Assembly: GCF_947493125.1 (NCBI RefSeq) | Contig: NZ_CANLQB010000004.1 | Location: 310,001 to 374,000 of the forward strand | DNA: 64,000 nucleotides | Direction: 5' to 3' | Source: an uncultured Roseobacter sp. | GTDB lineage: Bacteria; Pseudomonadota; Alphaproteobacteria; Rhodobacterales; Rhodobacteraceae | Shown: piece by piece, positions 1-9,964 of the stretch | Numbering within the stretch: position 1 is the first letter of the stretch | How the letters are laid out: the number at the start of each line of letters is the position of its first letter | Notes under the pieces: model-generated | Database searches by the model: none | The model's input: only the letters and a program-made list of their open reading frames with translations | What the model was told of the DNA's origin: nothing | Translations under genes and position numbers: made by a program

Positions 1-70
1 CCAAAGCCTTGGCAAAAAGCAGCGCTTTCGCATCGTCCTTCAACGTGATCATGCAGCAGTACAAATTCAT
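1..70 (-). CDS. DUF6614-like small protein, N-terminal fragment
   Basis: Only the first 23 codons are inside the window; the rest lies to the left. The ATG at 68-70 is preceded on the minus strand by an AAGAGG ribosome site, and the protein starts MNLYCCMITLKDDAKALLFA. From memory this matches the start of small uncharacterised proteins (DUF6614) common in Rhodobacteraceae. No function is known to me. The call rests on a short N-terminus plus a good ribosome site, so the family name is tentative. Confidence 0.55.
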   Translation of the reverse strand, partial: MNLYCCMITLKDDAKALLFAKAL

Positions 71-429
71 AGATACACCTCTTGCGCGATACGAGTGAAG
101 TGTGCGCCGAAATGCTTGCTGCTACGTTAAGAGGATTGCGTGGAGCAAAAATTGCACCGGTCTGCTTCGGAAACCGGCGGTCCGTTGTGACCTAGGAGAC
201 GTCGAACACCTTATTTCATGTTTCTCGGACATACATACGGCGTACCGTGATCATGACCGATTTATCCCGGCCACCAATGGTGATGCCATCGAGCAAAAGT
301 TCGGCAGCGGCATTGACCACATAAACGACCGCTCTTTGCCCTTTTGCATTTCCAAGCCCACCAGCGCGCGCCAACTACGACGGCGCCGAAGAGACACGTT
401 AAAGCCGAGCCACTTAGGTCGACACAGAA
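71..429. other. intergenic gap left of gyrA, nothing recognised
   Basis: This stretch between the DUF6614-like start and the end of gyrA has open frames on both strands, but they lack a ribosome site and family resemblance. Base composition is less GC-rich than gyrA. I see no tRNA, no clear terminator with a T-run, and no repeat. The promoter of the leftward gene should lie here. Confidence 0.5.
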
Positions 430-3183
430 TTAGCTCTCTGGAGCGTCCTCCGCATCCTCGCCTTGGTCGGCGATCCACGCCACGCTGACAACCTCCTCGC
501 CAGGGCCAGTGTTGAAGACCTTTACGCCGCCGGCAGATCGGGACCGGAAGGATATTCCCTCTACAGGCACGCGGATTGATTGCCCCTTTGACGTGGCAAG
601 CATGATTTGATCGTCCAATTCCACCGGGAAGGAGGCAATGAGCGCGCCACCGCGCATCGCCTTGTCCATCGCTTGGACTCCCATACCGCCGCGACCGCGC
701 ACGGGGTAGTCATGGCTGGAGCTCAACTTGCCTGAACCGCTGGATGTCAGAGTCAGGATCAGGTTTTCGGCTGCTGACATCTCCGCGTAGCGGTCGGGGC
801 TTATGGTCGCGTTTGCGCTGGTTTCTTCCTCATCCGATGCACCATTGTCGCCATCATCAGCAATGCCGGCCATCGCACGCCGCATCTTCAGGTAAGCGGC
901 CCGCTCGTCAGCCGTCGCGTCGAAGTGTCGGATGATCGACATTGAAACAACTCTGTCATTGCCACTCAGCTTGACGCCGCGCACGCCGACAGAGCTGCGC
1001 GAATTGAACACGCGCACATCGGTCGACGGGAAGCGGATCGCCCGACCGGAGGCCGTCACAAGCATCACATCTTCGTCCGGTGAGGCGATGCGAGCATTGA
1101 TCAGGGTTGTCTCGGCGTGCTCGCCTTCGAACTTCATCGCGATCTTGCCGTTAGATTTCACGTTTGTGAAATCGCTCAGAGCGTTGCGCCGAACTGTTCC
1201 CGCAGATGTTGCAAAAACGATCTGTAACTCTGACCAATCCTTCTCATCCCGATCAATCGGCAGGATTGCCGCCACCGACACACCGGACGGGATCGGCAGA
1301 ATGTTCACGATCGCCTTGCCCTTCGATGTCCGCCCGCCTTGCGGCAAGCGCCAGGTCTTCAGCTTGTAGGCCATGCCGTCCGTCGTGAAAAAGAGGAGTT
1401 GGGTGTGTGTATTGGCCACAAAGAGCGTGGTCACAACGTCCTCTTCTTTGGTCTGCATGCCTGCGAGGCCTTTCCCGCCGCGTCGCTGGCTGCGGAAATC
1501 CGCCAAGGGTGTGCGTTTGATGTAGCCACCCGCCGTCACGGTCACCACCATATCCTCGCGTGCGATGAGGTCTTCGTCCTCCATGTCGCCAGACCAGTCG
1601 ACGATCTCGGTGCGGCGCGGAACTGCGAAGAGATCACGCACCTCGCGCAACTCATCCGCGATGATGGCCATAATCCGCTCACGACTGCTCAAAATATCGA
1701 GGTATTCCTTGATCTTGCCGGCAAGCTCTTCCAACTCATCGGTGACTTCTTTCACACCGATCTGGGTGAGTCGTTGCAGTCGCAACTCCAAAATGGCCCG
1801 AGCCTGCATCTCCGAGAGGTTGTAGGTCCCGTCCGGATTGGCGGTATGTGTCGGGTCATCAATCAGCGCGATGTAGTCAAGGATCTGTTCCGCAGGCCAG
1901 CGGCGAGTCATTAGCTTTTCACGCGCTTCAGCCGCATCGGCAGACGCGCGAATGGTTGCAACCACCTCGTCGATATTTGTGACCGCAACTGCAAGACCAC
2001 AGAGAATATGACTGCGCTCTCGTGCCTTGCGCAAAAGATATGCCGTGCGGCGCGCCACGACATCTTCGCGGAATTCAATGAAGTAGGTCAGGAACTTCCG
2101 AAGCGTAAGCTGCTCCGGCCGCCCGCCGTTCAAGGCAAGCATATTGCATCCGAAATAGGTCTGCATGGGCGTAAAGCGGTACAGCTGATTCAGCACCACC
2201 TCCGACACCGCATCGCGCTTCAGCTCGATGACCACCCGTACGCCGTTTCTGTCGGATTCGTCCTGGACATGTGCGATGCCTTCGATCTTCTTTTCGCGGA
2301 CCTGCTCCGCGATCTTCTCGATCATGGTGGACTTATTCACCTGATAGGGAATCTCATCGATCACGATGGCCCAGCGGTCCTTTCGGAGTTCCTCCATTCG
2401 CGTCTTTGCTCGGACAATCACCGAGCCTCTGCCCTCCAGATAAGCTTTTCGCGCACCAGAACGGCCCAGCATAATGCCGCCTGTCGGGAAATCCGGGCCG
2501 GGGACGTAGTCGATCAACTGTTCGGAAGTGAGATCCGGATCTTCGATCAGCTCAAGAGTGGCCTCGATCACCTCACCCAGGTTATGCGGCGGGATGTTCG
2601 TGGCCATACCCACCGCGATACCACCGGCTCCATTGACCAGCATATTCGGGAAGCGGGCGGGGAGCACGGTGGGCTCTTGCTGCTTGCCGTCGTAATTGTC
2701 CTGAAAATCGACGGTGTCCTTGTCTATGTCGTTCAGCAGGTAGGCCGCAGGTTTGTCCATGCGCACTTCAGTGTAGCGCATGGCCGCCGGGTTATCGCCG
2801 TCCATCGAGCCGAAGTTGCCCTGACCGTCCAACAGCGGCAGTGACATGGAGAAATCCTGGGCCATCCGCACAAGAGCGTCATAAATTGCGCTATCGCCAT
2901 GCGGGTGATACTGGCCCATCACGTCGCCTACGGGACGTGCAGACTTGCGGTACGGCTTGTCGTGACTGTTGCCCGTCTCATGCATCGCAAAGAGGATTCG
3001 GCGATGTACTGGTTTCAAGCCATCCCGCAAATCGGGGATCGCCCGGCTGACGATGACAGACATCGCATAGTCCAGATACGACGTCCGCATTTCATGCTCG
3101 ATGCTGACCGTCGGCCCATCGTATGCAGGACGTTCCGGGATCATTTCATCATCACTTTCAGGGGGTTGTGGTGTATCGCTCAC
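430..3183 (-). CDS. gyrA: DNA gyrase subunit A
   Basis: GyrA breaks and rejoins DNA in the A2B2 gyrase that introduces negative supercoils. The 917-residue protein has the full breakage-reunion domain and the C-terminal beta-pinwheel. The catalytic tyrosine is Y137 in AAMRYTE (Y122 in E. coli). The quinolone-resistance region reads [10 protein letters not shown], with S98 and D102 in place of E. coli S83 and D87, so the usual resistance substitutions are absent. The start is GTG at 3181-3183, giving MSDTPQPPE; the ribosome site is weak, and an internal ATG at codon 14 is an alternative. It is somewhat longer than E. coli GyrA (875 aa) because of acidic inserts near residues 745-765 and at the C-terminus. 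It stands alone; gyrB is not in the window. Confidence 0.98.
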   Translation of the reverse strand: MSDTPQPPESDDEMIPERPAYDGPTVSIEHEMRTSYLDYAMSVIVSRAIPDLRDGLKPVHRRILFAMHETGNSHDKPYRKSARPVGDVMGQYHPHGDSAIYDALVRMAQDFSMSLPLLDGQGNFGSMDGDNPAAMRYTEVRMDKPAAYLLNDIDKDTVDFQDNYDGKQQEPTVLPARFPNMLVNGAGGIAVGMATNIPPHNLGEVIEATLELIEDPDLTSEQLIDYVPGPDFPTGGIMLGRSGARKAYLEGRGSVIVRAKTRMEELRKDRWAIVIDEIPYQVNKSTMIEKIAEQVREKKIEGIAHVQDESDRNGVRVVIELKRDAVSEVVLNQLYRFTPMQTYFGCNMLALNGGRPEQLTLRKFLTYFIEFREDVVARRTAYLLRKARERSHILCGLAVAVTNIDEVVATIRASADAAEAREKLMTRRWPAEQILDYIALIDDPTHTANPDGTYNLSEMQARAILELRLQRLTQIGVKEVTDELEELAGKIKEYLDILSSRERIMAIIADELREVRDLFAVPRRTEIVDWSGDMEDEDLIAREDMVVTVTAGGYIKRTPLADFRSQRRGGKGLAGMQTKEEDVVTTLFVANTHTQLLFFTTDGMAYKLKTWRLPQGGRTSKGKAIVNILPIPSGVSVAAILPIDRDEKDWSELQIVFATSAGTVRRNALSDFTNVKSNGKIAMKFEGEHAETTLINARIASPDEDVMLVTASGRAIRFPSTDVRVFNSRSSVGVRGVKLSGNDRVVSMSIIRHFDATADERAAYLKMRRAMAGIADDGDNGASDEEETSANATISPDRYAEMSAAENLILTLTSSGSGKLSSSHDYPVRGRGGMGVQAMDKAMRGGALIASFPVELDDQIMLATSKGQSIRVPVEGISFRSRSAGGVKVFNTGPGEEVVSVAWIADQGEDAEDAPES

Positions 3184-3373
3184 GTAGGCTGCCCGATTTT
3201 TCCGCAGGGTCTATATCTTGTGGGTTAACTCTATCAGAGGGGACATATCGGGTGCAATCCTTCATCTCCGCTCCGTCTGGCAGCCGGACCATACAAGTGA
3301 CAACATGCTGTTTTCATTGAAAAGTAATCTGATCCTGTCATTCTGGGTTTGTTAACCAGTGGCGAGGACAAAC

Positions 3374-3643
3374 ATGACCCGATCTGAAACTGAATTGATG
3401 CTCAAAGGCTACGGCCTGACAACGGCCGAGTTTTTCTACCATATGCCGGACTACACACATGTGTTGAACACCTTCATCTGGCAGGAATACGATCTTGCGC
3501 CGGATCACCCCCGGCTTTTCGAATTTGTCGATTTCTGGCAGTCAGAGATTGAAGGTGCGCTGCACTCCGTCCGCTTCACACATCGAAAGATGATCAGCCC
3601 AGGCGAATGGCGCAACGTGACCGGAGAGTTTACGCTGCACTAG
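3374..3643 (+). CDS. usg: Usg family protein
   Basis: This 89-residue protein matches the Usg family of alphaproteobacteria: LKGYGLTTAEFFYHMPDY, then FIWQEYDLAPDHPRLFEF, then a basic tail ending GEFTLH. The family's biochemical role is not established to my knowledge. A GTG 15 bases earlier (3359) is in frame, but GCGAGGA is well spaced before the ATG at 3374, so that start is chosen. The gene is convergent with the radical SAM gene, with only three bases between the stop codons. Confidence 0.85.
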   Translation: MTRSETELMLKGYGLTTAEFFYHMPDYTHVLNTFIWQEYDLAPDHPRLFEFVDFWQSEIEGALHSVRFTHRKMISPGEWRNVTGEFTLH

Positions 3644-3646
3644 CTG

Positions 3647-4594
3647 TCAGGCCGAACAACTCGCACCGCCCAGCACGCAAAACTTTGCGCAATGGGGGTG
3701 ATTGAGCGCCACAGCGCCTTCGGCGTCCTTCAGGTCGGATCCGAGTTCGAACTCGGGCGAATAGGGCAATAACGTACAGGCCAAAACGGCAGGACGCTCT
3801 GCGCCCTTGCGCTTGACCACCATCCTCGACGAGGCACACATCAGCGCATCGGGCGACTTGTTCAGGATGCCCCAACACGCCGCGGTGATCTCGGGCACCT
3901 CGACCGTCTCGTCCATTTCGGGAAAGAGAACTGTCATCGACGGGTCTTGTGCATCGATGTCAAACCCATGCTTTGCAAAAAAGGCGGCATATCCGGCTCG
4001 GCTCTCAGCCTCGTCATGCGCCATCACAGACCTGCCAGCCACAGCCATGCGAAAACCGTTGTCCCTCAACCAGACCATACCTGCCAGTGTCTTGCTGAAC
4101 GCCCCGGTACCACGCTCTGCATCATGTAAGTCGGCGTCATAATGATCGACGGAAACCCGCAAGGTCAGCTTGCCCGGATAGGCCGCGTTCAACTCCTTTA
4201 GACCGTCCTGCATCTTGGACCGCATCATCGGACGCATGGCGTTTGTGAGTATCAACACGTCATAGCCGTTGGAAAGCGATCGACGTGCCATCTCTATCAT
4301 GTCAGGGTTCATGAAGGGCTCGCCGCCGGTGAACGCTATTTCGCTGATTGGCCAGCCACGCTCCTCAATCTGGTTCAGATAATCGGTCACCTCGTCTGCC
4401 GTGATGTAAACAAGGCGATCATTGGACGGGCTGCTCTCAATGTAGCAGTTCAGGCATTCGATATTACAAAGCGTTCCGGTGTTGAACCACAGCGTCTTCG
4501 GAGCGGTCAGAGCAACTGTCGCCCGCGGGTCGCCACTTGCAGTCACAGTCGGGTCCATGAATTTGCCTGCGTTGGCGAGTGCCAGATCTTTCAT
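3647..4594 (-). CDS. radical SAM domain protein
   Basis: The 315-residue protein has the [4Fe-4S]-binding motif CX3CX2C at C43, C47 and C50 (TLCNIECLNCY) and the GGEP motif at residues 90-93, which bind S-adenosylmethionine in radical SAM enzymes. A C-terminal segment has further cysteines (ACTLLPY, CAKFCVLGGASCSA), suggesting a SPASM-like or other auxiliary cluster region, though the spacing is not classical. The substrate is unknown. No peptide precursor, cofactor-synthesis partner or transporter lies beside it: the neighbours are usg (convergent) and zwf (divergent). The start is ATG at 4592-4594. Confidence 0.85.
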   Translation of the reverse strand: MKDLALANAGKFMDPTVTASGDPRATVALTAPKTLWFNTGTLCNIECLNCYIESSPSNDRLVYITADEVTDYLNQIEERGWPISEIAFTGGEPFMNPDMIEMARRSLSNGYDVLILTNAMRPMMRSKMQDGLKELNAAYPGKLTLRVSVDHYDADLHDAERGTGAFSKTLAGMVWLRDNGFRMAVAGRSVMAHDEAESRAGYAAFFAKHGFDIDAQDPSMTVLFPEMDETVEVPEITAACWGILNKSPDALMCASSRMVVKRKGAERPAVLACTLLPYSPEFELGSDLKDAEGAVALNHPHCAKFCVLGGASCSA

Positions 4595-4710
4595 CGGGTC
4601 GTGGTCCTTAGGTGCGTATTGCCGTGAATGTGTGGTAGGGGATACCTAAAGGCAAGAGAACCGCATTCATTCGACTTGCACGCTCTTGTGATCGGGTTTT
4701 ATAAGAAACA

Positions 4711-4724
4711 TGTTTGCGCTAACA
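4711..4724. promoter_or_regulatory. LacI-type operator-like palindrome upstream of zwf
   Basis: TGTTTGCGCTAACA is symmetric at six of seven base pairs around a central CG, and resembles the TGTTAGCGCTAACA class of LacI-family operators. It lies 43 bases before the zwf start, where a repressor would block the promoter. No LacI-type gene is in the window, so the regulator is inferred only from the site. Confidence 0.5.
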
Positions 4725-4766
4725 TAAACCTTGGCCACTGCGCCTCAAATTTTAGGAAGATGAGTG

Positions 4767-6233
4767 ATGGTCTCGCGCGTTATTCCCGTCGATCCCTTCG
4801 ATCTTGTGATTTTTGGGGGCACCGGTGACCTGGCGCGACGGAAAATACTACCGGGGCTTTTTCGACGGTACTGCGCCGGCCAGATGCCGAAGGATGCTCG
4901 GGTGGTCGGCGCCGCGCGGGCCGAAATGGATGACGCCGACTATCGGAGCATGGTCGGCGAAGCGATTGTTGAATTCAGTGTTCGATCAGACGTCGACCAA
5001 GGCAAGCTCACCGCATTTCTGGAAAACCTGTCTTATGTCGCCATCGACGCGCGCGGCGAAAACGGTTGGAGCGAACTGGCCCAGCACATGCGCCGTAAAG
5101 TCGTGCGCGCTTTTTACTTCTCCGTCGCGCCCGGTCTCTTCGGTGACCTGGCTGAACGTCTGAACAACCATGGGCTGACGGATGATGACAGCCGCATCGT
5201 GGTGGAGAAACCCTTTGGCCGGGATCTGAGCAGTGCGCGTCAGCTCAATCAGGACCTTGCCGCCTTCTTTGACGAGGGCCAGATTTATCGGATCGACCAC
5301 TATCTCGGCAAGGAAACGGTGCAAAACCTAATGGCCGTGCGCTTTGGCAACATGCTGTTCGAGCCGCTCTGGAATAGCCAGTTTGTCGATCATATCCAGA
5401 TCACCGTCGCAGAGACGGTTGGGGTAGGCGGGCGCGGCGAATACTACGACAAGTCGGGTGCGATGCGCGATATGGTGCAGAACCACCTGATGCAGCTGTT
5501 GTGCCTGATCGCGATGGAGCCTCCGGCGCGGTTTGACCCGGATGCTGTGCGCGATGAAAAGCTCAAGGTGATCCGCGCCTTAGAACCCGTAGAGCCGCAT
5601 CACATCGTGCGCGGCCAGTATGACGCCGACCCAACCGATCCCGAAAATCTGCCCAACTATCGCACAGCCGTCGAAAATCCGACGTCGAAGACGGAAAGCT
5701 TCATTGCCCTCAAGACCCATATTGCCAATTGGCGGTGGGCGGGCACCCCGTTTTACCTGCGCACCGGCAAACGGCTGGTGGCGCGGTCCTCGGAGATTTC
5801 GATTGTCTTCAAGGACACCCCGCATTCGATCTTTGGCGAGGAAGCGGGGCGGCATCGCAATGTGCTCTCCATTCGCCTGCAGCCTAACGAAGGCATCAAG
5901 CTCGGCGTGACCATCAAGGAGCCTGGCCCCGGCGGAATGCGGCTCATCGACGTCCCACTCGACATGACCTTCGCCGACGCGCTGGGGCCGGATGGCGCCG
6001 AAAATGTCGATGCGTATGAACGGCTTATCATGGATGTGATCCGCGGCAACCAGACGCTGTTCATGCGCGGCGACGAGGTGGAAGCGGCTTGGGCCTGGAC
6101 CGATCCGATCATCGAAGGCTGGACAAATCGCGGCGATGTGCCCAAGCCTTACGACAGCCACAGCGCGGGGCCGGATGCCGCCGCTCAGCTGATGCGTCGT
6201 GACGATCGGGACTGGCGAGAGGTGACCCCATGA
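4767..6233 (+). CDS. zwf: glucose-6-phosphate 1-dehydrogenase
   Basis: It oxidises glucose 6-phosphate to 6-phosphogluconolactone with NAD(P)+, the first step of the Entner-Doudoroff and oxidative pentose phosphate routes. The 488-residue protein has the nucleotide-binding GGTGDLARRK near residue 17, VVEKPFGRDL, and the substrate/active-site motif RIDHYLGKE. AGGAAGA six bases before the ATG at 4767 decides the start over a GTG one codon earlier. It heads an operon with pgl and pgi: its stop overlaps the pgl start by four bases (ATGA). A LacI-type palindrome lies just upstream. Confidence 0.98.
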   Translation: MVSRVIPVDPFDLVIFGGTGDLARRKILPGLFRRYCAGQMPKDARVVGAARAEMDDADYRSMVGEAIVEFSVRSDVDQGKLTAFLENLSYVAIDARGENGWSELAQHMRRKVVRAFYFSVAPGLFGDLAERLNNHGLTDDDSRIVVEKPFGRDLSSARQLNQDLAAFFDEGQIYRIDHYLGKETVQNLMAVRFGNMLFEPLWNSQFVDHIQITVAETVGVGGRGEYYDKSGAMRDMVQNHLMQLLCLIAMEPPARFDPDAVRDEKLKVIRALEPVEPHHIVRGQYDADPTDPENLPNYRTAVENPTSKTESFIALKTHIANWRWAGTPFYLRTGKRLVARSSEISIVFKDTPHSIFGEEAGRHRNVLSIRLQPNEGIKLGVTIKEPGPGGMRLIDVPLDMTFADALGPDGAENVDAYERLIMDVIRGNQTLFMRGDEVEAAWAWTDPIIEGWTNRGDVPKPYDSHSAGPDAAAQLMRRDDRDWREVTP

Positions 6234-6901
6234 TGTTCAATGAGAATGCGGATCGCGACATGGCGATCATGAACGTGGCCCATGCGATCACCAGCGACCT
6301 GCGCAAGTGCCTTCTACAGCATGAGTTTGCCAGCTTTGCCGTGCCGGGCGGAACGACACCGGGGCCCATCTTCGATGCGATGAGCTCAGTCGAGATCAAT
6401 TGGGACCGTGTGCATGTCATGCTGACCGACGAACGCTGGGTGCCGGAAGATCATGCGCGTTCGAATGCAGGGCTGGTGAAGTCGCGGCTTTTGACCGGCA
6501 ACGCGGCGGCTGCAAAGTTCATCTCCTTTTATCGAGACGGCATGAGCGCGAAGGAGGCCGCGCCGCTGGTCGCCTCTGACCTCGCGGGAGAAGTGCCGAT
6601 CTCCGTCCTGCTGCTGGGCATGGGGGCGGACATGCACACCGCCTCACTCTTCCCCGGCGCAACCGGCACCGAGGCCGCCATGTCCCGGGACGCACCGCTC
6701 GTCTGCGCGGTGACACCAGCCGATCAACCCGAAGCACGTATCACACTGAGCGCGCCTGCCTTGGACGGAGCGATGGACAAGCACCTTGTGATCTTCGGTG
6801 ATGACAAGCGCGCGGCCTTTGATAGGGCGCAAACGCTGTCACCCGCAGAAGCGCCGATCTCAGCCGTTATCTCGGGAGGAACCGTGCATTGGGCAGCCTA
6901 A
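6230..6901 (+). CDS. pgl: 6-phosphogluconolactonase
   Basis: This 223-residue enzyme hydrolyses 6-phosphogluconolactone made by Zwf. Family motifs seen are [14 protein letters not shown] near residue 42 (sugar-phosphate binding), MLTDERWVP near residue 64, and [17 protein letters not shown] near residue 125. The length is typical. The ATG at 6230 overlaps the zwf stop, and GAGGTGA just upstream is the ribosome site; the next codon is also ATG (6233) and could equally serve. It overlaps the next gene, pgi, by 13 bases, implying translational coupling of all three. Confidence 0.96.
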   Translation: MMFNENADRDMAIMNVAHAITSDLRKCLLQHEFASFAVPGGTTPGPIFDAMSSVEINWDRVHVMLTDERWVPEDHARSNAGLVKSRLLTGNAAAAKFISFYRDGMSAKEAAPLVASDLAGEVPISVLLLGMGADMHTASLFPGATGTEAAMSRDAPLVCAVTPADQPEARITLSAPALDGAMDKHLVIFGDDKRAAFDRAQTLSPAEAPISAVISGGTVHWAA

Positions 6902-8490
6902 AGTCTCAATGGGACGCGCTGACGGCGCGCCATGAACAGACCAAAGACCGGTCGATTTTATCCCTGTTTGACGATGCGACACGCGCATCCGATTTCTCGG
7001 CTCAAACAGGCGACATGCTCTTGGACTACTCCAAGACCAATATCGATCGAGAAACGCGGGCGGCCCTGATCGGTTTGCTCGACGCTGCAGATCTGGGCAG
7101 CAAACGTGCGGCTATGTTCTCCGGCGCGCCAATCAACGACACCGAAGGTCGCGCCGTTCTCCATACCGCTTTGCGGAATCTCGATGGCGGCCCGATCTTT
7201 GTTGATGGATTTGACATCATGCCGGGGGTGCTTGCGACGCTGGATCGCATGCGCATCTATGCCAATCACATTCGCGAGAATGGTGTGACAGACGTCGTGA
7301 ACATCGGCATCGGAGGGTCCGATCTTGGCCCGGCCATGGCGGTGGATGCGTTGGCGCCCTACCACGACGGCCCTCGCTGCCATTTCGTATCGAACGTCGA
7401 CGGAGCGCATATCGCCGACACGCTGCGCGGCCTTGATGCGAAAACCACTCTTGTGATTGTTGCGTCCAAGACGTTCACAACCATTGAAACGATGACCAAC
7501 GCCCGAACGGCCAAGGCCTGGATGCAGGACCATGGGGGTGATCCAAGCACGCAGTTCGCTGCTCTAAGTACAGCCGAAGACAAGACACGCGACTTCGGCA
7601 TTCCGGCTGAACGGGTGTTCGGTTTCGAGGATTGGGTTGGGGGGCGCTACTCAGTCTGGGGACCGATTGGTCTGTCGCTTATGATCGCGATTGGGCCCAA
7701 AGGCTTCGATGCTTTCCTACGCGGTGGGCAGGCGATGGACCGGCACTTCCAAACCGCAGACTGGTCAGAGAACCTGCCTGCGCTGCTCGCACTCGTCGGC
7801 GTTTGGCATGCACAGGTGTGTGGGCATGCAAGCCGCGCTGTCCTTCCATACGACCAACGTTTGGCCCGATTGCCGGACTATCTTCAGCAACTGGAGATGG
7901 AGTCGAACGGGAAGTCCGTTCAGATGGATGGCACCCCGGTGACTGTGTCCAGCGGCCCCATCGTCTGGGGTGCGGCAGGAACCAATGGCCAGCATGCCTT
8001 CTATCAATTGATCCATCAGGGCACCCGGATTGTGCCGTGCGAATTTATGATTGCGGCTGAAGGCCACGAACCAGAGCTCACCCATCACCACGACCTGCTG
8101 GTGGCAAACTGCCTTGCGCAAGCCGAAGCGCTTATGCGGGGTCGCAGCATTGACGAGGCGCGGGACAAGATGGCCGACGCTGGTCTGAGCGGGACCGAAC
8201 TGGAGCGACAGGCCAGACATCGCGTCTTCGCCGGAAGCCGGCCTTCAACAACACTCGCCTATCCAAAGCTGGATCCCTTCACACTTGGACAAATCATTGC
8301 CCTTTATGAGCATCGCGTATTCGTAGAAGGCGCGGTGCTGGGGATCAACTCGTATGACCAATGGGGCGTTGAGCTCGGAAAGGAGTTAGCCACGGCGCTT
8401 CAGCCGATCATCGAGGGCACGGTCGATACCAGTGATAAAGACGGCTCGACTGCCGAGTTGGTCGACTTTCTACAGAAGCATCGAAGCTAG
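6889..8490 (+). CDS. pgi: glucose-6-phosphate isomerase
   Basis: It interconverts glucose 6-phosphate and fructose 6-phosphate. The 533-residue protein carries the two family signatures: the region ending [14 protein letters not shown] near residue 247, and [18 protein letters not shown] near the C-terminus. ESNGKS and the GIGGSDLGP phosphate-binding loop (near residue 142) are also intact. The start is an unusual TTG at 6889 inside the end of pgl, supported by GGGAGGA eight bases before it. With zwf and pgl it makes a compact operon that feeds hexose phosphate into the Entner-Doudoroff route. Confidence 0.97.
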   Translation: MGSLKSQWDALTARHEQTKDRSILSLFDDATRASDFSAQTGDMLLDYSKTNIDRETRAALIGLLDAADLGSKRAAMFSGAPINDTEGRAVLHTALRNLDGGPIFVDGFDIMPGVLATLDRMRIYANHIRENGVTDVVNIGIGGSDLGPAMAVDALAPYHDGPRCHFVSNVDGAHIADTLRGLDAKTTLVIVASKTFTTIETMTNARTAKAWMQDHGGDPSTQFAALSTAEDKTRDFGIPAERVFGFEDWVGGRYSVWGPIGLSLMIAIGPKGFDAFLRGGQAMDRHFQTADWSENLPALLALVGVWHAQVCGHASRAVLPYDQRLARLPDYLQQLEMESNGKSVQMDGTPVTVSSGPIVWGAAGTNGQHAFYQLIHQGTRIVPCEFMIAAEGHEPELTHHHDLLVANCLAQAEALMRGRSIDEARDKMADAGLSGTELERQARHRVFAGSRPSTTLAYPKLDPFTLGQIIALYEHRVFVEGAVLGINSYDQWGVELGKELATALQPIIEGTVDTSDKDGSTAELVDFLQKHRS

Positions 8491-8572
8491 GAGCGGTGGC
8501 CTGAAAGCCCACCGTACCTGCCGGATCCTGCGGCTGCGCTGGACTGCGTGATGAACTCTCTGACCGAGACGG

Positions 8573-9058
8573 TCAAATCGCATCATTCCGCGCCCCGTCC
8601 ACATCTTCAAATCGTCGGCGCACATGCGCCGGAATCGGGTAACGCGCGGAGCCATCAGACGTCAGCAAGACCAAGACGCAATCAAACGTCGCCCGAAGTG
8701 TTCCACCAGCCCACAGTTGCTGTGCCAGTGAAAACGAAGTTCTGCGGAATGCGGTGCATGCACAGGTGACGATATAGTTCTCATCCATCCGCATTTCCTG
8801 TCGATAGTGGATCTGGCCTGATCGGATCACAATCCGCGGGTCGTCGCCTTCGCCCATGCAGCGTGACAGCTGCCAGTCCTGGGTATAGCGAATGCGCAGC
8901 CGCTCAAACCACTGCATATAGACGGCGTTGTTCACGTGATTGAGTACATCAAGCTCGGAAAAGCGCACCTTGTCGGCCATTGCCAGCGGGGCGGGAGGGG
9001 TGATGCCGAACTGAGCTTGCATCTCGGGTGAGAGAGGGCTGTGGTAAATCAAATCCAT
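8573..9058 (-). CDS. acyl-CoA thioesterase, 4HBT hot-dog fold
   Basis: The 161-residue protein resembles the 4-hydroxybenzoyl-CoA thioesterase type of hot-dog proteins: RFSELDVLNHVNNAVYMQWFE holds the active-site loop with Asp and the HVNN motif near residues 37-45. It probably hydrolyses acyl-CoA thioesters; the acyl chain is not deducible. The chosen ATG at 9056-9058 gives MDLIYHSPLSPE, matching the start I recall for relatives, with AAGG close before it. An in-frame ATG at 9085 and a TTG at 9094 would add a short basic leader. It is convergent with pgi. Confidence 0.8.
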   Translation of the reverse strand: MDLIYHSPLSPEMQAQFGITPPAPLAMADKVRFSELDVLNHVNNAVYMQWFERLRIRYTQDWQLSRCMGEGDDPRIVIRSGQIHYRQEMRMDENYIVTCACTAFRRTSFSLAQQLWAGGTLRATFDCVLVLLTSDGSARYPIPAHVRRRFEDVDGARNDAI

Positions 9059-9393
9059 GCGCCTTGGCTTAGGGTCTAAGCTCATCCGTGCCAAGCCCGT
9101 CGCGCCGCATCACGTCAGTTTTGCGAGATCAGAGCCGTTCGACCTGTGCTCTGATCGAACCGGACGCAGACCGGGCATGCTCTGCCACTCCTCAGAAGCC
9201 TGCAGTTGGGCGCCACTACAGGCAAGATACCGCTGGAACGCGTATGGTTCATCTAAACCGGCACCGAAGCGTGACCTGCGGGCCACTTTTTCAAACATCC
9301 TGACAGGCCTATGCAGTTTTGCCCCACATCCAGCAAAAAAGCCGTAGAACAGAATGCAACTTTAGATTTAACGCTTGATGTCGGAGACACGCG
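9059..9393. other. intergenic gap with two stem-loops
   Basis: No gene is supported in these 335 bases. Two inverted repeats stand out. GATCAGAGC (9127-9135) and its complement GCTCTGATC (9148-9156) are a perfect 9-bp pair around a 12-base loop. GCCTGCAGT (9198-9206) pairs with ACTACAGGC (9215-9223) with one wobble. Neither is followed by a T-run. The stretch must hold the promoters of the divergent flanking genes. Confidence 0.5.
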
Positions 9394-9837
9394 ATGAAAC
9401 TGCCCGCTTTGATCCTTGCCGCACTACTTCCAACAACTGCACTGGCCGGACCGGATCGCGTCTCGATCCTGCTGGGCTCCGAACACTTCAACGCCGAAGA
9501 AGACTTTCGCGAGTTCAATCCGGGGGTGTTTCTGACCTGGGAAGGGCCGACTTTCGACTACTCTGTCGGTGTTTTTCAGAATAGCTATTCGAATGTCTCG
9601 CCGCTGATTTCAATTGGATACGACATCGAGGTCGCGCCCGAATTTGAAATCGGCGCCTTTGCAGGGCTGGCGGTTTATCCGGGCGAAGGCGATCGTTTCG
9701 ATCACTCTATCGGAGACGTTGTCCCGCTGGTCGGACTTCAGGCCAGGTATCGGAATGTATTTGCGCAATTGCTGCCCGCAGATGGTCAATCGACAGACGG
9801 CGTTCTGGCGTTTGGACTCACGTTTTCCCTGGACTAG
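9394..9837 (+). CDS. exported small beta-strand-rich protein, unknown function
   Basis: The 147-residue protein begins with a clear signal peptide (MKLPALILAALLPTTALAG), cleaved near residue 19. The mature part alternates polar and hydrophobic residues, with repeated Gly/Tyr/Phe-rich strands (SYSNVSPLISIGYDIEVAPEF, AFAGLAVYPGEG, VLAFGLTFSLD), and its last residue follows an aromatic FSL, as in small outer-membrane beta-barrels. The family is not recognised with certainty. GGAGA lies about six bases before the ATG. It is followed at once by a tRNA on the other strand. Confidence 0.7.
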   Translation: MKLPALILAALLPTTALAGPDRVSILLGSEHFNAEEDFREFNPGVFLTWEGPTFDYSVGVFQNSYSNVSPLISIGYDIEVAPEFEIGAFAGLAVYPGEGDRFDHSIGDVVPLVGLQARYRNVFAQLLPADGQSTDGVLAFGLTFSLD

Positions 9838-9845
9838 TACGAAAG

Positions 9846-9919
9846 TGGAGCGGGTAACGGGAATCGAACCCGTAACTTAAGCTTGGGAAGCTCGCGTGAT
9901 ACCTTTTCACCATACCCGC
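9846..9919 (-). tRNA. tRNA-Gly (anticodon CCC)
   Basis: Read on the minus strand, the acceptor arm GCGGGTA (9919-9913) pairs with TACCCGC (9856-9850). The T-loop is GGTTCGATTCC and the anticodon loop is TTCCCAA, giving anticodon CCC for the GGG codon. The discriminator T and an encoded CCA end at 9846. The anticodon stem has one wobble and one weak outer pair. Confidence 0.93.
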
Positions 9920-9964
9920 GCTGAGCGGTTGGCTAGTGCTTTCGTCGTCGAGCGTCAAGGCCGA

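Noticed and set aside
251-478. 75-codon minus-strand frame at the end of gyrA
   Set aside because: It overlaps gyrA codons in another frame, with no ribosome site or recognisable sequence.
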